From Roseiarcus sp043784465 (lineage in GTDB: Bacteria; Pseudomonadota; Alphaproteobacteria; Rhizobiales; Beijerinckiaceae): DNA of 7,440 nucleotides. Each line of letters opens with the position of its first letter. Positions within the stretch are counted from its first letter, which is position 1. The notes below the pieces were generated by a model. The model was given only the letters and a program-made list of their open reading frames with translations. It was not told the origin of the DNA and searched no databases. Positions 1-5,681 of the stretch are shown piece by piece. Where the stretch lies: positions 1-7,440 of the forward strand of contig JAYVYJ010000108.1 in the NCBI GenBank assembly GCA_043784465.1. The letters are read 5' to 3'. The position numbers were made by a program, and so were the translations under genes.

Positions 1-221
1 GTCTTTACCACCTTGGTCTCCCTGATAACGAGGCCAATCTGACTCGAAGAAGTAAAGTGGTCAAACGCCAAACGCCATAATCGCACGACGCCTCTTTTCC
101 CGGCGTCGCCGATCTTCCCCCGCCGCGCTACCATGCTAAGCGCCTGCACAATCCGATAGGCGACGGTCTTTCTCAGTATCCTACCGCCTTCGCCCAGCCC
201 CTTGTCGAGGATGACGCGCAA
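1..221 (-). CDS. Possible partial ORF running off the left edge, function unknown
   Basis: On the minus strand a frame stays open from a TTG codon at 221 to the window edge, about 73 codons, with no stop. A weak purine stretch (GAGAG) lies upstream of the TTG. The translation looks protein-like: it has a basic helical stretch (RKTVAYRIVQAL) followed by MVARRGKIGDAGKRG, and could be a small DNA-binding or winged-helix-like segment. I do not recognise a family. The plus strand of the same stretch is broken by several stops. The true start, the end and whether it is expressed are unknown. It may equally be the remains of a mobile-element gene, since it lies just beyond the 3' end of a tRNA gene. 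Confidence 0.25.
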   Translation of the reverse strand, partial: MRVILDKGLGEGGRILRKTVAYRIVQALSMVARRGKIGDAGKRGVVRLWRLAFDHFTSSSQIGLVIRETKVVK

Positions 222-535
222 CGCTTACTCTCGTTTAATTAGCGGCTAGCGGAGGCGTCGCGGCCGAAACCTGTCTCGGCGGCCACCTCATCAACTTCCT
301 CAAGCGTCCGCCGAGGTGGATGCGGTAAAGACATTAGGCTAAGCTAAAGAACCCGCACAGCGCCCCGCGTCCATCCGATCCAGCTCTCGCGGAAATTTTT
401 CTCCTTCCGGGAGAAAATCAAATCGGCCATCAACGCAAACCGACCCACCACCATCAAAAATTGGGGCCGCAATTGGGGCCAAACCTGGAGTAAAATCGAA
501 AAGCCGTTTTTCGGCAGTGAGTTAACCGACTGACT
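222..535. other. Non-coding or degraded stretch downstream of tRNA-Ser
   Basis: No convincing gene. All plus frames are interrupted, apart from a short open stretch at about 355-528 whose end reads KIGAAIGAKPGVKSKSRF. That end has the low-complexity feel of an integrase C-terminus, but no catalytic motif supports this. A perfect 8-bp inverted repeat (TTTTCTCC 397-404, GGAGAAAA 410-417) is present. It is of the wrong polarity (T-run first, A-run last) to be a standard terminator. The stretch lies directly beyond the tRNA-Ser 3' end, a common place for integrated-element debris. Confidence 0.4.
492..515 (-). terminator. Likely intrinsic terminator of tRNA-Ser
   Basis: Read on the minus strand, about 20 nt past the tRNA-Ser 3' end, there is GCCG-AAAAA-CGGC (515-503) followed immediately by TTTT, then CG and ATTTT. 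An alternative pairing in the same place is CGAAAA/TTTTCG (6 bp, 513-508 with 502-497). The stem is short. The position directly after a tRNA and the U-rich tail support the call. Confidence 0.45.
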
Positions 536-625
536 TGGCGGAAGCGGTGAGATTCGAACTCACGGTGGAGTCGCCCCCACGGCGGTTTTCAAGACCGCTG
601 CCTTAAACCACTCGGCCACACTTCC
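536..625 (-). tRNA. tRNA-Ser(UGA)
   Basis: This 90-nt class II tRNA includes an encoded CCA end (TGG at 536-538 on the plus strand). The acceptor stem GGAAGTG (5' end at 625) pairs with CGCTTCC, leaving G as discriminator. The D-arm region GGCCGAGTGGTTTAAGGC, the T-arm GTGAGTTCGAATCTCAC and a long variable arm typical of serine tRNAs are all visible. The anticodon loop CTTGAAA puts UGA at 591-589, which decodes UCA. The gene stands alone, downstream of and in the same direction as the acyl-CoA dehydrogenase gene. No convincing promoter was found in 626-700. Confidence 0.97.
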
Positions 626-710
626 AATTCGTTGGCATGTCGCAAATCGTTCAGCGGACAGGGCCTTGGGCGCAAATCCGACGCCGTTTTCATCCGCGCG
701 GCCGTCTCGC

Positions 711-740
711 CGAGGCTCTATATCGGCCCGCTGAGCCTCG
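711..740 (-). terminator. Hairpin after the acyl-CoA dehydrogenase stop, possible transcript end
   Basis: A perfect 8-bp inverted repeat, CGAGGCTC (711-718) and GAGCCTCG (733-740), encloses a 14-nt loop. It begins 19 nt past the stop codon of the minus-strand acyl-CoA dehydrogenase. No U-run follows, so it is not a canonical intrinsic terminator. It may be a 3'-end-stabilising hairpin or mark a Rho-dependent end. The surrounding 626-758 gap holds no gene. Confidence 0.35.
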
Positions 741-758
741 TCAACCGCTACCCAGCCA

Positions 759-2066
759 TCACGTCACATCGAGGGGGCGCGGCCACAGGCCGCCTGCCGA
801 CCAGTCTTCGGCCTCGTCCGCCGTAAGCGTCTCGCCCGCGCCGCCCGTCCGGGCGGGATCGGCGTTGCGGTGGCGGCGCAGTTCCAGCTTGCCGATCTGG
901 TTGCGATGCACCTCGTCGGGCCCGTCGGCCAGCCGCAGCAGCCGGGTCGTCGCCAGCGCCGCCGCGAGAAAATGGTCGTTGCTGGTCCCGCCGCCGCCGA
1001 AAAGCTGGATCGCCCAGTCAACGATCTGCTGCGCCATATTGGGCGCGACGACCTTGATCATCGCGATCTCCTGACGCGCGCCCTTATTGCCGACATTGTC
1101 CATCATGTAGGCCGCCTTCAGCGTCAACAGCCGCGCCTGCTCGATCATCAGGCGCGCTTGTGCGATCCGCTCCAGCGTCACCGTCTGCTCGGCGATGGGC
1201 TTGCCGAAAGCGACGCGGGCCTCGGCGCGCCGGCACATGCGTTCCAGCACGCGTTCGCTGAGGCCGATCAGGCGCATGCAATGGTGGATGCGCCCCGGCC
1301 CCAGCCGCCCCTGCGCGATCTCGAAGCCGCGGCCTTCGCCCAGAAGCATGTTGTCGGCGGGCACGCGCACGTCGGTGAACGTCACTTCCGAGGCGCGGTC
1401 GGGAACGCCATAGAAGCCGAGCACCGGCAGTGATCGGACGACGCGCACGCCCGGCGTAGCCTTGGGCACAAGGATCATCGATTGACGTTTGTGCCTGTCG
1501 GGATTTTGCGGGTCGGTCTGGCCCATGAAGATGATGATCCGGCAGCGCGGGTCGGTCGCGCCGGTGGTGTACCACTTGCGGCCGTTAATAACGTAAGCAT
1601 CGGCGTCGCGCACGATGGAGCTTGCGACGTTCGTCGCGTCCGAGGAGGCTACGTCGGGCTCGGTCATCGCGAAGGCGGATCGGATTTCGCCCGTAAGCAA
1701 AGGTTTGAGCCATCGCTCTTTTTGCGCCTCCGTGCCGTAGCGCAGAATCGTCTCCATGTTGCCGGTGTCGGGGGCGCTGCAGTTGAACACTTCCGGCGCC
1801 AGATGCGAGCGGCCCATGATCTCGCATAGCGGCGCATATTCGAGATTGCTCAGACCCCCGGGGACGTGGGCCGGCAGGAACAGGTTCCACAGACCCGCCG
1901 CCCGCGCGCGCACCTTTAATTCCTCCACCACCGGGTGGACGGCCCACGGCCCCAGCCGTTCGGCTTCCTGATAGAAACGGCGCTCGTGGGCATAGATGTG
2001 ATCGGCCATGAAGTCCTGAACGCGCGCGGCGAGTTCCAGGCTGCGGGCGCTCTGCGTAATGTCCAA
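759..2066 (-). CDS. Acyl-CoA dehydrogenase (FAD-dependent, ACAD10/11-like)
   Basis: A 435-residue flavoprotein expected to oxidise an acyl-CoA to the trans-2-enoyl-CoA and pass electrons to ETF in the cytoplasm. Residues 131-146 (AFAMTEPDVASSDATN) are the family's first signature, contacting FAD and substrate. WYTTGA at 165-170 is the usual flavin-contact block. RVAFGKPIAEQ (284-294) and LFGGGGTSNDHFLA (355-368) are further conserved blocks. DGPDEVHRNQIGKLE (381-395) replaces the YEGT motif of short/medium-chain enzymes, so the catalytic base is probably Asp381 rather than Glu, as in ACAD10/11-type proteins. I chose the TTG at 2066 because AAGGGAGAG lies about 7 nt before it and the product begins like family members (DITQSARSLELAARVQ). 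Longer versions of the frame run into the upstream gene. It is the second gene of a minus-strand pair, 59 nt after the SDR gene. Substrate chain length or shape cannot be read from the sequence. Confidence 0.95.
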   Translation of the reverse strand: MDITQSARSLELAARVQDFMADHIYAHERRFYQEAERLGPWAVHPVVEELKVRARAAGLWNLFLPAHVPGGLSNLEYAPLCEIMGRSHLAPEVFNCSAPDTGNMETILRYGTEAQKERWLKPLLTGEIRSAFAMTEPDVASSDATNVASSIVRDADAYVINGRKWYTTGATDPRCRIIIFMGQTDPQNPDRHKRQSMILVPKATPGVRVVRSLPVLGFYGVPDRASEVTFTDVRVPADNMLLGEGRGFEIAQGRLGPGRIHHCMRLIGLSERVLERMCRRAEARVAFGKPIAEQTVTLERIAQARLMIEQARLLTLKAAYMMDNVGNKGARQEIAMIKVVAPNMAQQIVDWAIQLFGGGGTSNDHFLAAALATTRLLRLADGPDEVHRNQIGKLELRRHRNADPARTGGAGETLTADEAEDWSAGGLWPRPLDVT

Positions 2067-2090
2067 CTCAACTCTCCCTTGGCGAATTTG

Positions 2091-2110
2091 GCGCGGCAGG
2101 GGCGCCGCGC
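2091..2110 (-). promoter_or_regulatory. GC hairpin between the SDR and acyl-CoA dehydrogenase genes
   Basis: A perfect 7-bp inverted repeat, GCGCGGC (2091-2097) and GCCGCGC (2104-2110), has a 6-nt loop. In the minus-strand transcript it sits about 10 nt upstream of the AAGGGAGAG ribosome binding site of the acyl-CoA dehydrogenase. No U-run follows, so it is not a terminator. It could protect or process the operon mRNA, or modulate translation from the TTG start. The function is inferred only from position. Confidence 0.35.
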
Positions 2111-2125
2111 TTGCGCGAAGAAACC

Positions 2126-2908
2126 CTATTGCCGCGCGGTCGTGCCGCCGTCGACGACCAGCACCGCGCCCTGACAATAGCTGGATTCGTCCGAACCCAG
2201 ATAGAGGCAGGCGTAGGCCATTTCCTCTGGCGTGCCGGGGCGCTTCATCGGCGTCAGACGGTCGGCCATCTGAGGATCGTCAAACAGGTTGAGCACGGAC
2301 TCTACCATCGGCGTCGCGATGAAACCCGGCGCGATGCAATTGGCGCGAATGTTGTCGGCGCAATAGGTGACGGCGATGGAGCGCGTCAGGTTGATCGCGG
2401 CGCCCTTGGCCGCTGTGTAGGTATGCGCGCCGGGCAGGCCCTGAAAGCCGGAAATGCTGGTCACGTTGACGATGGAGCCGCCGGCTTGCTTCCTCATTTG
2501 CGGGATGACGAGGCGGCACATATGGAACACCGAACCCAGGTTGATCGCCATGACCTCCGCCCATTTCTCGGGCGTCGTGTCGTCGATGGCGTTCATCGAG
2601 CCGGGGCTCTTCTCCATCCAGCTATAGCCGACGCCCGCGCAGTTCACGAGAATGTCAATGCGGCCATAAGCCTTGAGGGCTGCGTCGACCGCCGTTTGCG
2701 CGCCCGTAGCTGTCGCCAGATCGGCGGCTACGACGACGCCTTCGCTTCCGGTCGATGTCACCTGCGCCAGCGTCTCGTCGAGATTCTTCTGCGTGCGGCT
2801 GACGCCGACGACTTTCGCGCCTTCGTTGGCGAAAAGCTTCATGCAGGCCCGGCCTACGCCGGTGCCCGCGCCCGTAATCAGCGCAATCTTGCCTTTGACG
2901 CGATCCAT
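2126..2908 (-). CDS. Short-chain dehydrogenase/reductase (classical SDR)
   Basis: A 260-residue classical SDR, the usual length, predicted to be a cytoplasmic NAD(P)-dependent oxidoreductase acting on a hydroxyl/keto group. Visible motifs are the glycine-rich cofactor loop TGAGTGVG (12-19), the adenine-contact Asp63 (AADLA), NCAG (89-92) in place of NNAG, the tetrad Asn123, Ser151, Tyr164 and Lys168 (Y-x3-K), the post-active-site loop PGFIATP (194-200), and the C-terminal VDGG (252-255). SR (37-38) after the second strand hints at NADP(H), weakly. The ATG at 2908 is preferred because AGGGAGGAA stands just before it; an in-frame upstream extension to 2950 lacks this support. It is first in a minus-strand operon with the acyl-CoA dehydrogenase, so a 3-hydroxyacyl-CoA or alcohol/ketone step is plausible. 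Domain calls of the 3-oxoacyl-ACP reductase or glucose dehydrogenase type would be generic; the true substrate is unknown. Confidence 0.95.
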   Translation of the reverse strand: MDRVKGKIALITGAGTGVGRACMKLFANEGAKVVGVSRTQKNLDETLAQVTSTGSEGVVVAADLATATGAQTAVDAALKAYGRIDILVNCAGVGYSWMEKSPGSMNAIDDTTPEKWAEVMAINLGSVFHMCRLVIPQMRKQAGGSIVNVTSISGFQGLPGAHTYTAAKGAAINLTRSIAVTYCADNIRANCIAPGFIATPMVESVLNLFDDPQMADRLTPMKRPGTPEEMAYACLYLGSDESSYCQGAVLVVDGGTTARQ

Positions 2909-2943
2909 CGCTTCCTCCCTGCGGCTACGGCGGTTGGTCCTTA

Positions 2944-2972
2944 TGGACAATCTTGTCGCCGGACGTTATTGT
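2944..2972 (+). promoter_or_regulatory. Predicted promoter of the alcohol dehydrogenase gene
   Basis: TGGACA (2944-2949, 5 of 6 to TTGACA) is followed after 17 nt by TATTGT (2967-2972, 4 of 6 to TATAAT). This would give an untranslated leader of roughly 65 nt before the ATG at 3045. The spacer contains the GACAATCTTGTC palindrome and the -10 overlaps the next one. Confidence 0.45.
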
Positions 2973-2973
2973 A
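2968..2973 (-). promoter_or_regulatory. Predicted -10 element for the SDR/acyl-CoA dehydrogenase operon
   Basis: On the minus strand TACAAT (5 of 6 to TATAAT) lies about 60 nt upstream of the SDR ATG, within the TTGT-N4-ACAA dyad and on top of the divergent plus-strand -10. No good -35 is found 16-18 nt further upstream (TTCCAT is poor). The promoter may therefore need an activator, or the call may be wrong. Confidence 0.3.
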
Positions 2974-3044
2974 GGAACAAGTTGTAGGACATGGAAGCGG
3001 AAAAATCCGCGCCCGTCCCGCCGTAAATCGGGGAGGAGACGAGT

Positions 3045-4082
3045 ATGAAAGCCGCCGTCTTTCACGGGCTGGGCAAGCCGCTGCAGATCGAGACCGTGTC
3101 CAAGCCGCAAGCGGGGCGCGGCGAAATCGTGCTCAAGGTCCATTATTGCGGGATTTGCGGATCCGACCTGCACGCAACCCATCCCGGCGTGTTCGTCGTG
3201 CCGGACGGCACCATTCTGGGCCACGAATTCGCAGGCGAGATCGTCGAATCCGGCTCGCCCGACTGGAAGCTCGGCGACATGGCGACGGCCCTGCCCAACA
3301 ACGCCTGCGACGAATGCCGCAGCATCGGCCTGATGAAATGCAAGGACGACTTGGGCATCATGTGCCCGAAAAACACGCTGACCGGCTTTCATCCCTCATT
3401 TCAGGGCGCTTACGCCGAATATGTGAAGTTCAGTTGTACGGAGGCGCTGCGGCTGCCGTCTTCCGTGAAGAACCGCGAGGGGGCGGCGATCGAGCCGCTC
3501 GCGGTCGGTCTTCACGCCGTCAATCGCGGCAGGATAGCGATCGGCGATCGCGTGCTCATTTTGGGCGGCGGACCCATCGGCTTGTCGACCGCGCTTTTCG
3601 CCAAACTGGCGGGCGCGCGCAACGTCGTCGTCAGCGAATTCGCCGACGCGCGGCGGGAGGCCGCAGGCGGCATGGGCGCGACGTCGGTCATCGATCCGGG
3701 CAAGGAAGATGTGAGGGAAGCCTTCGCGCGCCATGCGGGAGCGCCGCCCGACGTGATCTTCGAATGTGTCGGCGCGCCCGGCATGATCCAGAAGGCCGTA
3801 GACTTGTCGCGCACCTGGGGCCGCATCGTTGTCGTTGGGGTGTGCATGGTGGAAGACACCTCGCTTCCGATGTCGGCGATCTTCAAGGAGACCAACATTC
3901 AGTACGTGCTGGGCTACGGTCGGCCCGACTGGCGGCTGGTGCTCGACCTGCTGGACTCGGGTCGCGTCGATCCCCGCCCGATGATCACCGACATCTTGGC
4001 GCTAGAGGAACTCCCCGCCGCCTTCGAGGCGCTGCGCCGCCCCACCACGCAGATCAAGGTGATGGTGCGCCCGCACGGTTGA
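3045..4082 (+). CDS. Zinc-type medium-chain alcohol dehydrogenase (MDR family)
   Basis: A 345-residue cytoplasmic enzyme of the zinc-dependent alcohol/polyol dehydrogenase family, expected to interconvert an alcohol and an aldehyde or ketone with NAD(H). The N-terminal GroES-like catalytic domain carries the catalytic-zinc Cys38 (GICGSD), His60-Glu61 (GHE) and Glu150 (AIEPLAVGLHA). The Rossmann domain has GGGPIG (174-179), and Glu198 closes the second strand, favouring NAD over NADP. The structural-zinc lobe is odd: its cysteines are 88, 91, 99 and 107, so Ile94 occupies the usual third-ligand position of C-x2-C-x2-C-x7-C. The ATG at 3045 follows GGGAGGAG (3031-3038) at ideal spacing. It is divergent from the SDR/acyl-CoA dehydrogenase pair and 94 nt ahead of the regulator gene. 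It resembles sorbitol/threonine/2,3-butanediol-type dehydrogenases in general shape only; the substrate is not assignable. Confidence 0.95.
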   Translation: MKAAVFHGLGKPLQIETVSKPQAGRGEIVLKVHYCGICGSDLHATHPGVFVVPDGTILGHEFAGEIVESGSPDWKLGDMATALPNNACDECRSIGLMKCKDDLGIMCPKNTLTGFHPSFQGAYAEYVKFSCTEALRLPSSVKNREGAAIEPLAVGLHAVNRGRIAIGDRVLILGGGPIGLSTALFAKLAGARNVVVSEFADARREAAGGMGATSVIDPGKEDVREAFARHAGAPPDVIFECVGAPGMIQKAVDLSRTWGRIVVVGVCMVEDTSLPMSAIFKETNIQYVLGYGRPDWRLVLDLLDSGRVDPRPMITDILALEELPAAFEALRRPTTQIKVMVRPHG

Positions 4083-4136
4083 GCCGCTGTAGGGCAGGAT
4101 TGTTTGTTGCCCCGCTTGCGCCGGCTCATTAAGGAG

Positions 4137-4151
4137 GCGTTGAGAAAACGC
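4137..4151. promoter_or_regulatory. Small dyad upstream of the regulator gene
   Basis: GCGTT (4137-4141) and AACGC (4147-4151) flank a 5-nt centre in the 94-nt gap between the alcohol dehydrogenase and the regulator. A strong AAGGAGG (4131-4137) lies beside it but serves no evident start: the regulator frame has a TGA at 4141-4143, and its ATG is 40 nt further on. The dyad could be an operator or chance. The TTGT/ACAA palindromes of the divergent gap are not repeated here. Confidence 0.25.
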
Positions 4152-4176
4152 AAGTTTCACAGGTCTCGACGGCGTA

Positions 4177-4932
4177 ATGGATCAATTGACGGAAATAAAC
4201 GCCAGCGCCAGCGCGGTTCGCGCGCGCCGCCGCGAAAAGGCGGAGGCCGAGGCGGCCGAACGGGCGCAGATGACCTCGCCCGACCGGGTGGTCGACTCCA
4301 TCATTCGGGCCATTCGCGCGGGCGTCTATGCGCCCGGTCAGCGACTGATCGAGGCCGACCTCACGCGCGACTATGCCGTGAGCCGCGGTCCCGTGCGCGA
4401 GGCCCTGAAGCGGCTCGCCGCCGAGGGCGTGCTAACGCTGACGCGGCATCGCGGCGCCTATGTGCGGACGCTGTCGCGCAGGGAAGTGCACGACAGCCTG
4501 ATGGTGCTGGAAGTGCTGGTCGGCCTGATGGCCAAAATCGCCGCCCGGCGCATCGGAGAAGATGACAACGCCGCGAAGATGAAGGCGGCCTTTCAACGCC
4601 TGCTGGCGTTCCGCGACGACGGCGGCACGGCGGCGTTTCTCGACGAACGCCGCAGTTTTTACGATACGATCCTCGAAATCGGCGGCAATCATGAATTGCA
4701 GCGCATGCTGCCGCTGATGCAGATCCATCTACTGCGCATGCAGTTTCAGGCCTACATCACGCCGCGCGACCGGGGCAAGCAATTCGCCGAGTATCAGACC
4801 ATAACCGACACGATCCTGTCGGGCGACGGCGTGCGCTCGGAGAAAGTCGCTTCGCTGCACGTCCGGCGCACGCGGCTCAGCTTGATGCGGCTGCCCGACG
4901 AGGCGTTTCCCGCCCTACGCACCACGGAATAG
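4177..4932 (+). CDS. GntR-family transcriptional regulator with FCD ligand domain
   Basis: A 251-residue dimeric DNA-binding regulator of the FadR/FCD branch. A 34-residue Arg/Ala/Glu-rich leader precedes a winged helix-turn-helix at about 35-98: RVVDSIIRAIRAGVYAPGQRL, then the recognition segment YAVSRGPVREALKRLAAEGVL (66-86) and the wing RHRGAYVR (90-97). Residues about 103-238 form the all-helical FCD domain that normally binds a carboxylate, often through a metal held by Asp and three His. Here the usual FH and EH positions read F161-Y162 and E205-Y206, and only His228 is kept, so the pocket is atypical. The start ATG at 4177 has a weak ribosome site; an in-frame TGA 36 nt upstream rules out a longer form. 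A shorter start at Met32 is possible. It probably controls the divergent promoters at 2937-2991 and is coupled to the downstream SDR. Confidence 0.93.
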   Translation: MDQLTEINASASAVRARRREKAEAEAAERAQMTSPDRVVDSIIRAIRAGVYAPGQRLIEADLTRDYAVSRGPVREALKRLAAEGVLTLTRHRGAYVRTLSRREVHDSLMVLEVLVGLMAKIAARRIGEDDNAAKMKAAFQRLLAFRDDGGTAAFLDERRSFYDTILEIGGNHELQRMLPLMQIHLLRMQFQAYITPRDRGKQFAEYQTITDTILSGDGVRSEKVASLHVRRTRLSLMRLPDEAFPALRTTE

Positions 4933-4935
4933 TCG

Positions 4936-5676
4936 ATGTCGATCCTCATTGTCGGCGGAACCAAGGGCATCGGCCTCGCCATCGCCAAGGCGTTTGCACC
5001 GGACGCGGGCGACGTATTTTTGGGCTACCACGGCGACGAGGCGGCGGCTTCGCGCGCGGCGAAGGCTGTGGCGGCGGAGGGGGCGCGTGCGCATCTGGTC
5101 AAGGCCGACGTCGGGACGCCGGAGGGTTGCGCCGCGCTGGCCGAAGCGGTGCGGTCGAGGGGAGTAGGGCTCGATTGCGTGGTGCATTCGGCGGTGGACG
5201 CCTATGCGACGACGACGCTTGGGGCCGACCCGCTTCGCTTCGCGCAGGCGCTCACGACGAACGGGACGAGCCTGCTCTATCTGGTGCAGGCGGCGCTGCC
5301 GCTGCTGCGGCGCGGCTCCAGCGTATTTTATCTGACGAGCCGGGGCGGGCGAATGGTCGTGCCCAATTACGCCGCCGTCGGCGTTGCGAAAGCGCTTGCG
5401 GAGAGCCTGATGCGCTACCTCGCGGTGGAGCTTGCGCCGCAGGGCATCAGGATCAACGCCATCGCGCCCGCCATCGTCGAGACCGACGCCGTGCGGACGT
5501 TGTTTGGCGAGAACGCCGGAAATATCGTTCGCGAGTCTGCGAGCCACAATCCGTCCGGGCGCGGGGTGATTGACGGCGACTACACCAGCCTGATGCGATG
5601 GCTCGCCTCACCCGAGGCCGGATTCATTCAGGGTCAGGTGTTTTTCGTCAACGGCGGCGCCAACTTGAGCGCGTGA
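4936..5676 (+). CDS. FabL-like SDR (enoyl-ACP-reductase-type active site)
   Basis: A 246-residue SDR starting 3 nt after the regulator stop, with GGA 7 nt before the ATG; translational coupling is likely. The cofactor loop reads GGTKGIG (7-13), Asp58 sits in KADVG and Asn109 in TTNGTS. The active site is NYAAVGVAK: Tyr145 and Lys152 are separated by six residues, not three. That Y-x6-K spacing marks enoyl-ACP reductases, and the run VGVAKALAESLMRYLAVEL closely resembles the Bacillus FabL (ENR III) region as I remember it. The usual NNAG is replaced by HSAV (84-87). The end, FFVNGGANL, is typical. Possible roles are reduction of an enoyl thioester or a related C=C bond, or an SDR that merely shares the fold. 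Its place with an acyl-CoA dehydrogenase and an alcohol dehydrogenase favours a catabolic acyl intermediate over housekeeping fatty-acid synthesis, by inference. Confidence 0.9.
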   Translation: MSILIVGGTKGIGLAIAKAFAPDAGDVFLGYHGDEAAASRAAKAVAAEGARAHLVKADVGTPEGCAALAEAVRSRGVGLDCVVHSAVDAYATTTLGADPLRFAQALTTNGTSLLYLVQAALPLLRRGSSVFYLTSRGGRMVVPNYAAVGVAKALAESLMRYLAVELAPQGIRINAIAPAIVETDAVRTLFGENAGNIVRESASHNPSGRGVIDGDYTSLMRWLASPEAGFIQGQVFFVNGGANLSA

Positions 5677-5681
5677 GCGAG

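Larger units (their letters stand above)
2937..2991. promoter_or_regulatory. Cluster of TTGT/ACAA palindromes, candidate GntR/FCD operators
   Basis: The divergent gap holds four overlapping or adjacent dyads: GTCC-TTAT-GGAC (2937-2948), GACAA-TC-TTGTC (2946-2957), TTGT-AGGA-ACAA (2969-2980) and TTGT-AGG-ACAT (2982-2991). Short TNGT...ACNA dyads with a few-base centre are typical operators of GntR-family proteins of the FadR/FCD type, and such a regulator is encoded at 4177. The last two sites share TTGTAGGA, repeated with a 13-nt period. The sites overlap the predicted promoter elements, which suggests repression, but the assignment to this regulator is inference. Confidence 0.55.

Noticed and set aside
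397..417. TTTTCTCC/GGAGAAAA hairpin as a bidirectional terminator
   Set aside because: The T-run precedes the stem and the A-run follows it on both strands, which is the reverse of a terminator. The stem is also AT-rich.
870..1433. A 187-codon plus-strand frame opposite the acyl-CoA dehydrogenase
   Set aside because: It is antisense to conserved acyl-CoA dehydrogenase blocks and low-complexity (Arg/Gln/Ala/His), so a shadow.
2067..2177. Longer N-terminus for the acyl-CoA dehydrogenase (37 more residues)
   Set aside because: The extra residues overlap the SDR gene, are Arg/Ala-rich and lack a ribosome site. The TTG at 2066 has a good one and the expected family N-terminus.
2111..2974. A 287-codon plus-strand frame opposite the SDR gene
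   Set aside because: It lies fully antisense to a clear SDR with all catalytic motifs. Its Arg/His/Ala-rich composition is typical of a reverse-strand shadow in GC-rich DNA.
3146..4132. A 328-codon plus-strand frame inside the alcohol dehydrogenase gene
   Set aside because: It is Arg-rich with no motifs and shares the bases of a well-supported MDR enzyme in another frame. GC-rich DNA commonly yields such frames.
4104..4142. A sigma-70-like promoter (TTGTTG, 17 nt, CATTAA) upstream of the regulator
   Set aside because: Only three of six matches in each box; too weak to annotate. Read-through from the alcohol dehydrogenase is equally likely.
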